Below are positions 11,401-23,400 of a DNA stretch of 64,000 nt, piece after piece. Positions within the stretch are counted from its first letter, which is position 1; every line of letters starts with the position of its first letter. The DNA is taken from assembly GCF_023343835.1 (NCBI RefSeq), contig NC_064435.1, positions 77,944,134 to 78,008,133 on the forward strand, given 5' to 3'. Position numbers and translations under genes: made by a program. Under the pieces are notes generated by a model. It saw only the letters and a list, made by a program, of their open reading frames with translations, was not told the origin of the DNA and ran no database searches. The stretch comes from Lagopus muta. Its lineage: Eukaryota; Chordata; Aves; Galliformes; Phasianidae.

Positions 11401-14400
11401 AGATTTATTCACTACACTTGATACTTCATCTCTGACAACAGATAAATAAAGAACAGTATGTTCATGATTTGTTTGGCAATGATGTATGAAGCAGATACTC
11501 ACAACCTGATCTTCATAAACTAGGCAGACTGCAGAAAGGATTAATATCATTCTTCCTAACCTGTGCTAAAACTCATCTTCTGTTTGTTCCTTTCCAAAAT
11601 CATTCCTTTTCACATCCTTAACACAAACAATCAATATTCCTCCCAACCAAATCCTAACTACACTATACAACCTATGAGAAAGAAGTGCACCAAAAATCAA
11701 GTGAAAATTATTGGTTCCATGCAATGAGAGAATCACAATTTCTTTTGCTGCATTCACAGAATATTTACTTCAACACGACCCAAACCCATGATTAGAACTA
11801 TCATAAAATAACCACATACACATTACACAGAGTATTAGAGATGACAAGAGCCAGTTGCACTACCACCCATGTGCTGTGACTGCAGCACAGTGCTGAAGTA
11901 GCTTCTAATACTCAACAGATTTTTTTCTTTTTAAAGATCATTTAGCTGTCTCAAAATGCACATGTAAGATTACAATCCCCTTTTTCTTATATACAATTAA
12001 CTTCGATTTTTCATCACAAGTTATCACTGCACATCAGAAAGACACTGCATAGCCAGTCAAGCAGTATCTTCCCATCCTTTACTGACACTGTTTCCTACAC
12101 TACATCCATCTGATGTTTCATTACTTCAAATCTCTCCTGGAGGAAGGAACCTCATGTTTGCTGTTTCTCTTCAGGTCCCACATAATTCATGTGCTCTTAC
12201 TTCACAAGCCTCACTTCATTTGTCCTCACACTTAAAAGACTTTCAAAAGACTATTTTCTTTTCTACTGTAAGAATCCACAAAATTAAATTTCTGTTCTAG
12301 GCACTGCCTACCTCTCTGTACTGTTATGTACTTTCAGCATTCATTCTACTCTTTGTAGTTTCCCCTAAATCTTGGGCAATGTACAGCTTGTTCTACTTGC
12401 CAATTCACTTATCATTAAATTAAGCAACACAGAGACATTCTGATTGCTGTTCGAGTATTTACTCCCATTAACAGCAACACTATGTCCTTCCTGCCAAGCA
12501 ATTCTTGAAAGATTTATCTTACTATAACAACACTGATGCCTACGTTCTTAAAAGTCACCTACAAAGGAAAAAAAAAAAACAGAAAATCTGGATTTCTGCC
12601 TTATGTTTTTGTTTCCTCTGTGAAAAATTAATGACAAGCCTCTTTCCCTTTTAATTTTTACATCAAAAGATCAGGCTTAATCAAATCCTTCTCCGAAACA
12701 GTGCAGAACAATTCATACAAATGTAAATGAAAGTTAAGAAATGGTAAGGAAAAATGAAAATGAGAGCACATACACTTTCTGTTTCTTGAAAACAGCTAAG
12801 CAGTGTTTTCTTCAAAAATACACTGTCAGAGATTTAGCATTACCATCTCTTTCTTGACTTCAGAAAACCACTTACGCTAGCAAAGACATCTAAAATGTTA
12901 CTCCCTAATTTTGACTAGAGAACTTGACTTATATCCACAATACATGCATCAATAAGAAAAATTTAGAAAGACTAAGGAGAGCATCATCTTCTCATAGTAC
13001 TTAATATGGGCTGCAGTACTAAAGGATTCAGTTAACCAGGAGAAAAAGCAACCTATCTTACAACCCTATATTTACAGTAGTGTATATTATTGTAACACTA
13101 AAACCAAATCCCAAAGTTACTATGGGGGATACAGATTAAAAGCAATAGGTAGAACATAGTAAAACAGATAGTAAGAATTTCTTGTCTGGAAAGGTAACCC
13201 TGCTACTTTGTTACAGGTTCAATGGAAAATGAAAAAAATTCTGTTCAAAACGTGTGTATTTAAATAAATGGTTTTAAACACGTCTTTAAATACAACCTAG
13301 TCATATTTCTCAATTTTATAACTGACATCCTTAAAATTATTGATTCCACAGACAACAGAAATTATTGCGCTGAGCTCATAAATCACCATTTCCTACTCAC
13401 TGCACAACTCACGACTTAAAATTAACCAAGTTTTATTAAGAACAGTGGTTGCTGGGGCTTCTTTTATTAATCAAATCTAGAATAATTCACTTGCCACTTC
13501 CATAATTTCAGACTCCATCCCACACTTGCTTTCCCGGAGAGCATGATTGATGGCAGTCTCACCGTTAAGTGCCCTTCATGATGATCGGGGAAATGTATGA
13601 ATAAGTACTCTGTGGCTACCAACTGCATTATGGAGTCACCCAGGAATTCCATCCTCTGATTGTGGCCTCTGAAAAATGAGACATCAATGCAGCAAAATCA
13701 ATAAGTACTCAGGGAGGAAAAAACAAAAGCAGCATGCATATACAAATTAAAATAAAGAAAGATCTGAAAGCGAGCCTTACTTATTTTTAAACACGTTTAA
13801 GACAAATTTCCAGTGTTAACGCTGATGAGATGCAAACACAACAGAAACTGCTGTAACACTGACTTGGAGTTGGACAGCAAATCAGGGTAGCTATAGATAA
13901 ACACAGTTATTAGATTACAGTCTAGGACAGCCACTGACATCAGGTTTGTGATGGGATGAAGTCTCTAACTGTAACTTCTTATAAGTAAGCAAATCAATGC
14001 ATGCAAATGCAATGCAACTAATGCAATGACTTCAGTAGAGAAAAAGGGTCTGTGTCTTCACAAGAAAAAGAAGGATCAGCGTTTAAACCCATGTGAGAGC
14101 TTGGACTAGGTATCTGCTGGTACGACTGTTTTCTTTACAACAGGGTCTAGCAGCTCTAGTCAGACACCCAAAGCCTGCTGCACATTATGTGATGTACACA
14201 CAATATAATAAAGGGCTGTAGTTATCCCAAAAAGCATGACTTTACTTTTTGCCTCTGACCAAGTGTACCTTCAAGCATGTTCTGATACAGTGTCAGGAAT
14301 AATGTCCCAAAGTCAACAGTCCAGGAAGCTCAGAAGACACATCAGGATTGTTCTCTAATACCCTTAGAATTCCCAAATTTTCCACTACTGATTATTATCA

Positions 14401-17400
14401 GAGACAGGATACTGAGCCACAGAAAGCTGGTGAACATTTCTATTCTTTCTCTTCTGGAGAACAGACAGATCACCTAGAGTTTCTCAATAAATAAAGCAAT
14501 TTGGTCTACTAACAGTAGAGGCACTGAGCTCTAAGAGGGCCTTTGCCACATACTCACAGAGTCAGGTGGTTAAAGCCTACTGTCCTCAGAGTGAATGCAC
14601 GAGCCAGAAGTCGAACATGAGTAAAGATGACTCCAATTGCCTCCTCAAACTCTGTAAGCTTTTGAAGAACTGGCGAGGTCTCAATGAGTTGCCTGTCAGT
14701 ATTAGACTCCTGCAGCTGTAAATAAGATGAAAAGCAAGTAATGACAAACTGGTACTTCAAGATATTTCAAAGTATTTCAAGAATTTTTCAAAAGAAAAAC
14801 AAATCTTCTGTAAAACAAGGTCAAAGAACACAGTGAACAACGCATTTTCTCAGTTATAGCTTAACTGAGAAAATCCAGTTTTCTCTGGGTTACTATCATT
14901 CATAATTAGCACTAAAAGAAATTGCAAAGTCTGATGAACTTGCTTGAGATTTTTTTGCTTGCTGGTTTTGTCATTTGTTGTGTGTGTTTTTTTTTTTTAA
15001 AGCAACACTTGAGGTATTTATAAGATATTGCTTACATAGTCTTACCTCATAGTGTAACAATGAAGCAAGACAAGAAAAAACAAATCTATCTCTCTCACTT
15101 CAGTATTAAAAATAAAGTATATAAAAATCACAAAAACAAGAAAATTAAAATGATCACTTTAGGTCACTAAGTGTTCTTATCGTTTTCTTGTCTGATGTCC
15201 CTGATGTGTGACATTGTTAAATAACTTCCCGGGACTGGTAAGTTACTTAGGCATTTCCTCCAGCCACCCTAGGCATTTGTCTTGTATATCAATGCCTTAA
15301 AGGAGAAGGCACTCTGATGAGGATGCTTGTAATAAGTGTGCAAGCATATTAAGGGCTTTCCTGATAACTATCTAATTCTCCAACTATCAGCTGCAAAGGA
15401 CTGCCAAGTTTTATGTTAAGCATACTTAGTGATCTACAGTAGTTTGTGCAAATCTCTTTCACAAGCTTGATCATTGCCACATGAAAGCTTTTGGCATTCC
15501 CAGAAATGTTCAGCAACATGTTCCAGATCCACTACTTTTTCCTAAAAAACCAGCTTACTCAATTTTGAACTACTGCTGCCTGTACTGAAACAGGCAGTGA
15601 GCAAATGGCTAACTGATCATTTACTCATGTTTTGGAGATGTCTCTTCCAGGCCCTCACTTCCCATCATCTCTTTCCCCAGCTTGAAGATCACAATCTTAA
15701 CTTGCTTTTTTCAAAGAGAAGCTCATCCATACCTTTGATCCTTTTTAGGATACCTTTGCTGCCTCACTAGTTCTTTCTTCCCAGCATCTTTTATGTTTTA
15801 CATTTCCACTATAGTCTTTTCTCAAAATGTGAAGCAGAACACCTGATAATACCCAAGTGTACACAAGCCACACTGTTATCACCACTTCTTTGAAGTGGTG
15901 TTAGGTTTTTTTTGGTCTGTTCTCTGTTCCTTTTGAATTAATTGATAACATTCAGTTTGCTTTTTTATTTAAACACCACTGAACTTCTACTCTGTTTTTC
16001 ATAGGCTACGCAGAATTTCATCCTCTTTTTCATAGAACAGCTACTGACTTTTGTATCCTGACTGTCAGGCTGCAATTCATCAGCCACACGACATCCCTGC
16101 TGCCCTGAATAATTTGGTACTGTTAACCAACTGCCACCTCACCACTCCTCCTTGTCCCTAAAGCGTGGATGGGAACTGCTTGTATTTCAACAAAGATACC
16201 TGGGGAAATCTGATGATGATCTCCATTCCTTGTATGATGTGGTCATTGTAATCCACCCGTTTCTTATGTTTCAGCCATTCCTTTAAATCTGCCTAACCAG
16301 TGACCAACTCACTATTTTGTTGTTGCTTCTGTTTTACTTATTATTTTCCTAATCATAGTTTCCACTGATTTGACTGCTTCATAAAGATAAGGTTACAGGC
16401 CTACAGTCCTATATATCTCACATGGAATTACTATTATTTAATTTGAATCTTATTTGCCATATTGTAATAGACACTTTAAGAATTTTTCAGGATAGCTCTA
16501 TTCAAAGGCCAGCCTGAGGAGACTACATATCACTTCCCAACACATAGAGAACTAGGATGGCTTCTGGGACATGGAAGAAAATACACTTTCATCATTCAGA
16601 AGGCAGGAGTAAGAAATGACAAGCTGCATATGCTACATCCAATCTCTAAAAAAGCATCTAAGCCTTCCTTATGAAAACTGAGGCAAAGAAGATAAAACAA
16701 AAAAACAAAGAAATTCAGAATAATAAAAGTTTTGTTGGGAAGCGGTGTCACCATTTAGCATTGCTGGTGCCATGTTCTTGGGAGTTTATCTTCTCACTAA
16801 CACTCTTTTCTGTTTAGTTTTGTCTTATACCTAGCATAGAGTTGGTTTTAAAATGCTTCAGCAAGTGCACTGATTTGCTGCAAAAGATTTGTTACTACTA
16901 ATCTAATCTATGTAACTATAGCAATAACCATATAGCTATATGCAATTCTTCAGATGAAGGACTCAAAGTGACCTGCTGAGGAGTGTAGTTACAAAAAATG
17001 TTTCAAAGGACTCAAACTGACTGCAAAAAACATCAGAGATTTGTTTGGATAAAAGAAACACTCTTAGATGTCTGTGTGATCCTGAAAACCTTACTGACTG
17101 GATCACAATGTGAATACAGATATTCTGGTGGCACTCCTGCACGCTTGGAAAATGTGAAGATGGGGAGCCACAGTGCAGAGAGGTTCTGTGACTTGCTTTA
17201 GTTCTCATCCAGAATTCACTCAGGGGGCACAGAGTGAGAATGAGTTGTCCCAGCTTCTGGCCTTGTAAGCTAACTGCTTGAGCACTTCATAAATGCATGA
17301 AAGATATATCAGTTTTCAGATACCTTTGAAATTACAGGTATTAAAATCACAGAAACAATGAACAACAAAAAAAATCCAGCACTACACTCTTGAGACTTTT

Positions 17401-20400
17401 AAAGATTGTGCCTTTCTATTGCTAAAGTTTTGGTCTTAATTTCAGGTTAACAAAATACATACACAGACTGTTTTTGTACCCTTCCACCAGCTTGCAGAAG
17501 ATGAACAGGCAGATGCCAAGATGTTACATCTCACTAGATTTATCATAAGAGAAGTGCAGTTATATATCAAACGTGAGCCAAGGAAAGGTGGATGATTAAC
17601 CCAAAGAAAGGCAGAGATTGTTCCTTACCCAAAAAGATCACAAAGGCAAATACATACACTACTCTGGTCACTTTTTAGAAAATTTTCTGAGATGTCACTA
17701 TGCTGAAAACCTATGGAGAAGAATCCCTGAAAATACAACAGAGCTATGAAATTTATTAAAGAAAGGAATACACTTACTTGCAGTGGGTGTAGTGGATAAT
17801 TAAGCCATACATCCCGCAGGTCCTGCAAACATTGAGAGATGCCTTTAATGCTCAAGGGAGTCATTTAACAAATTCCACAGCACTAAATAAAATGTCATTA
17901 CTTGAAATACTGAACTATTTCAGATGCTGACACTGCTTATTGCAAATTCAATAGTGCTGGCAAACTAATTTTTAAAATCGTGTATTTGCTGTTCAAACTG
18001 CCTGTAGTTCTCCCAATTAGCTTGTGTCAAAGAGGAGGAAGAATCCTTGAACCAAATAGAATGTGGTTAAAGGAAATAATAAAAAAAAAGAAATAATTTT
18101 TCAGGCATCAGGTTTAACTTTATTTGCATTCTTTAGAAGCAAGGTTGATTTAACCTGAAGTGGGAATTAAAGAAGACAAAACCCTCTTCGCTCTTGTCTT
18201 TCATACAGGTTTCCTTCATTACTTGCTTCTAAGTGCCTGTAAACACTGAGTGACAGCAGGCTTCAAAATTTCAACTACAGTTTGTTATTTCAGATTTTCA
18301 AGATGGAAAAGATGGTGTAATTAATCCCCTAATTACTGCCTCATGTTTTGTCCCAGCAGAATGTACAGGTTATTTCCCTTAGTCATTATATGGGGAAAAT
18401 TCCATCTAAAAGTGACTGAAGACTAAATGTGCAAGAAAGAATCTGACTAACAGGGTGTTTAACCTATTCCAGAATACCTTTTTCAAAGATACACCTAAAA
18501 CTATTGGGGATCATATGATTCCCTTAACTTATGAAACAGAACAATTACTCAACATGTGCATCCTTTCTCCAAACTATGCTGTCCGAATGGATCCACAGCA
18601 CCAAACACTCGTCAGAGCAGCACTGCATGGAAGCCTGCAGGTTTCCCACACCACACACCCTTCCCTCTCTAAGCCAACCAACACACAGCATCCCTGAGGG
18701 AACACCATGAATTTCTGTGCCTGAACCAATACAACTTGCTGTCATAAATATGCTATATTAAATTTAATTTCTAGGAATTAAGTCCCAGCTGTCTTCTTCT
18801 TCATTTGTGATTCCCAGATAATTTTTTTTTTTTAAATGAAAGCAGAGTCATAAAAATACATAAATACCTTGTCATTGAAGAGCAAACGTCCAAATAATTG
18901 CTTGGCTTCTTCAAGACTACCCTCCAGATAAACTGCTCCTATATAAGGAGATCAATATGTTAAAGTCCAATAACACACTTAGTACCTAGAAAATACTAAC
19001 CACAAACATTTTGTAACAGCATGCTGTGGTAATAATCAAAACAGAATATCCAATTTTTTGAGAAATCTAAAACACATTAGACACCAGCATAAATCAATGG
19101 CTGTAAAACGCACAGAAAAAGCTGACACAGTTAAGTCTTTGAGAGAAAAAGATACATCCAAAGAGCAAAGTTTAAGCAAATTAGGCCAGAAGCAATCTAT
19201 TTCTAGAAGTAGTCTGCACTTTGCCAGCTGTCTATACCGTACGTGTAGACAGTGACAGGCATTAAATACATTTCAATATGCAGCAAATAGTTTTTATTTG
19301 CTCTGCACTTTCAACGTTATATTCTACATATAAACATGTCAGGAGTATTCCAAATTTCAGTGCCTCCCCAGTATCACAATACATTATCTGAAATGGAAAC
19401 AGCATCTCTCACAATTTTTAGAGATTACTTGCAGATATAAATATTAACTGCATATTCAGTCCTTGCTATCCCTCCAGTGGCATGTTTATAACAAACTGTG
19501 TGACTTGTGCTAGCAAATAACGCCTTTTGTGTGTATCATATGCAATCTGTATCTGCACAGGAGCTTTTAAAATTTAGTAACAACTCTTGGTCCTCTGATT
19601 ATATTTTACAGAAGGGCTTTGGAAAATCTCTACCTAGTCCTTGCAAGCACATCTGCTTAAAAGCAAAGGAAATATACAGCTATGTGAAGCACAGCAACAG
19701 AGTCACTGTTCCCACAAAGTGAGAACACTGCATTACTGTGCTTCCACCCCTTCCCTCCTTTTTAATGCTCTCAGTAGGTCAGCCACTTTCTTTAGACTCT
19801 GGAGCATGGCTTGGGAGTTTATAAGAGCGTCTTACCTAAGGCACTTTATGAAACCACTGAATTTCAAGCAGGCCCTAGACAGTCTACTCAGATTTTTGCT
19901 TACAATTTTCATCACAAGGAAAAACCATCAGACTTCTAGAAGGGTTCTCAAGTAGGTGCTTCAAGCCCCACGTCCATTTTTACAGTCCTTTTGAAAGGTG
20001 GCCAGATTTTTGCTATGATCCTGACAAAAACTTACTGCTCAACCAGCTTCATGAACGATTTCATATTGGATGTTAAACAGCAAGCCTATCCTCTCACAGA
20101 ATTCTCATAGAATCTCAATGCTTGTCCAATAGTCCTCTTTACCATGTCCCAAACAGACTGAAGGACATAAATGAAGCCAAAGATACATATCTAGACCTCA
20201 TTTTCTGTGTTTTTTTTATTATGTTGTTTATTCTTTTTTCCATTTTTTATTTTTAAATTAAAGATCAAAGCACCCCACAGAAAGCAAAAGAGTTAAAATG
20301 ACAACTCTCATTTCTTGATAAGATGAAATACAATTTGGCCCAAGGCAGAACACACAAAACTTGCCATCTAAGCCTGCTGTGATCTTTTTTTCAAAGCAGA

Positions 20401-23400
20401 ACAAAAAGCTTTGAGAGCCTGGATAGAATGTAAAGACCTAGAACATAGTTAAGCCTTTACCATAGTTAGTATCACATACAGTACATCTGTACGAATATGA
20501 AAATAAATCATACTCATAGTCAAGTTTGAGTTGTTTCATACAATCGAATGCATTTATTAAAAAAAGCTACTTAAAATAGAACTCGTGTGGACATAAGCAG
20601 ATTTCTCCCTTTCTTTTTCCTGATTTCAGTAACTGAGTTCAGGCACCCCTGACTTCTCCCATGTAAATTTATCACAGACAGTCACTGATCAACATCCTCC
20701 TGACCAGCAGCAAATTTGACCCAATTCCCCTTCATCCTCAGCTAGTGGGTTTTAGTAGCTTAATGACATATTGCCATGCTTTTTTATTTGTAAGAAAAAT
20801 GAAAAACGGAAAGACAAAAAACCAAAACAATTACTGGACAAATGTCACGCTTAACCCACAGGTGATCAGGGCACAGAGGAAATGGTGGACTGCTGTATTC
20901 TGAAAGCAAACCACAGATTAAATGTCAGGGCTGAAGCAGGACTCCCTGCTTGCAGGTCTGTGCAAATACTAATGGAAGCAGTGAGATTCCATCCTGACAG
21001 GTGATGGTGGACAAACTGCTTCCTCCCAGAAAACTGCACATGCCAGTCCTCAGTGGTGCATGAGTGGTGGAGTCCTGCAGCGACAGGTGGAAATGCCACA
21101 CCACAACATCATGAAATGAGTGCATATTCTGTATGTGGGAAGCAGAACACTGAAGATGAGATTCTCCTATATAATACTGCACGTTCATAGTGTTACACAC
21201 ATGGTATATGCACAAGAAATGAGAAGAGATGACAAATTTAGGCTTTAGTGTTACCTACTCTTACAAGCACTACTCAGGACAGACCTACATGCTATGCAGA
21301 CATAACAAAACAGAGCTATTTGCATACACAGAAACATGTGCTTTACCTATTAGGGCTTCAAAGCAGTTGGCCATGGCATGGCGGAGATCCGATTCCCTGC
21401 AAAGGTCTGGACCGTGAGCATAAAGCATAAATCGATCTAGTTCCAGCTTCTGCAGAACATGTAAAAGAGTCAAATAGATGGTTATAAATACCCAAGAGTA
21501 TAAGTGCTGGTCACTAGAGCTCAATTACAATGCTATTACATAGCACCTGGATTTGAGGGAACATTAAAGCTCCATAGTTTCTCCATAGTTTCAGCTCAGA
21601 CATAGACTTTAAAGATAAAATTAGAACACTTTGTTTACAAGAGGCAAACAGCGCAATACTGAGAGAAAGCCAGGAATTACCCAACCAAAGTTTCAAGGGA
21701 ATCCAGAGCAAAGCATGTTACTAGTTAGATTTAAGAAGGAGCTCATAAGGAAGGCTAAGAGTGTGACAAAAAACATCTGATATCAGACGGATGTTAAAAC
21801 ATGCCATGTTTCTTGCTGTTAGTTAGCCCCCGCAGGCTTTGCTTTCAGAAATGCCAAGGGGGCATTCAAGAGAACGGGACTTTATGCTCCTACAGGAAGA
21901 GGATGAGAGAATGGGAACTCTGGTAGATACAATCCAGTAAACATCTGACTTATTCCTTTATGAATTTCAACAGGTGGTAATACCAAAAGCCTCTGGGCAT
22001 TGAAAGGTGAAAAATGATATTTTAATCCACAGTGCCACCTAGCTTTCTTTTTCCCTTCAACTGAACAACATTAACATTCATGTTTCATAAGCCATAATTC
22101 TGCTTGCCAGTCAGAATCTTAGGTAGTAAGTAAGATACCTTATATAATATATGATAATTCTGCTATAGAAATGCAGGCCAGAGCTACTAGCTCCTCTTTC
22201 TGTATTCATCTTTTTGACACAAGCCCATTATTGAGATTTTTAAGGAGGAGAATCACACATCTTGCAAAATTTGTATGAGAATAGGTACTTCTCAAATGGG
22301 TGCAAGTTGCTACTGATTGATTCCTCATTAACTTTGAACTTTGTCTTTCCAGAGCATATCTAAGAGGTAAAAGTGAACAAGCTAAGGTTTTGGGATGTGT
22401 AGTTTTAGACACACTTCAATTTGAAAAAAAGAAGTCTTCCATTTTCAGTGAGCAATTGCCTTTTCACTGATCCTGAACAGAAGGAACCACCATTTACCAC
22501 TTTACACAGTGCAGGAAGCACTTGCTATAGACAGCAACGAAGTGGAATATTAGCTTCTTTATAATGAATTTAAACTACTTAAAGACTACTTTCATTTGTT
22601 TGTATTAACTCTTTCCTCCAATATCCTAGCTCCAGTTTCAGAGATTGCATTCAGCACATTTTGCATGTTTTATCTGCTATTTCTGATTAAGACAAAGGCC
22701 TCAGATCATTTTTAACATTTCTGCTACAACTTCCCTTGGAAGCTACAAAAATTTATCATCTGACCTTCAATTAAAATAGCATTCCATAGACTTAAGAGAA
22801 CTTAAGGAGTTGAGAATGCTATTGAGGAAGTAAACGGAACACAACATGATACTCCTTGGGTTAAAGGGCAAGAAATCAAGGTCACATAAAATGCACAGGA
22901 ACGTACAGATTTTTCAAATACTTCCAGTTCTATCTAATACAAATAGAGTTTAAAATAATGTCACAAATTTTCAGAGGTAGACCATTGAGAATGACAAATA
23001 CTGTGAACAGAACTTGAAGAATATATGAACTCGCTTGATGTTAGTTTTAAAAAATAAATTCAACTGTCAGACAGTTTAATACCATTTTTAAAAACAAAGC
23101 CCCAATTGAACTGTTTTTCAATCAATTCATGTCTATCTAAATCATTAAAGAAAGCTTTGGAGGAAAATGATTGTGTTCATTCCCTACTTTGCATTTCTCC
23201 TGAGGTTTCAGCAAAAAGGCATGATAGAAATCATGCAGTTTTTTTGCCAAAATCTCAAGACTGTATAAGCTTGTTTAAATTATTATGTGAGTATGAACAG
23301 ACAAGATTAAAAGAGACTTGAAAACCATCTGCAATACACAGCGGAGTAGTTGGGGGGTGGGAAGATGTGTGCACATATGCATAGAGTAATATATTACACC

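Larger units (their letters stand above)
14716..17777 (-). other. DROSHA intron (3062 nt)
   Basis: It holds a perfect 13-bp hairpin at 14844-14874, an ancient L3/CR1-like LINE fragment at about 15800-16480, a 9-bp hairpin at 15880-15900 and a MIR/L2-tail-like fragment at 17148-17285. Confidence 0.75.

Noticed and set aside
13996..14028. ATGCAA word cluster as a regulatory (octamer-like) array
   Set aside because: Short, imperfect and in AT-rich intron; no supporting context.
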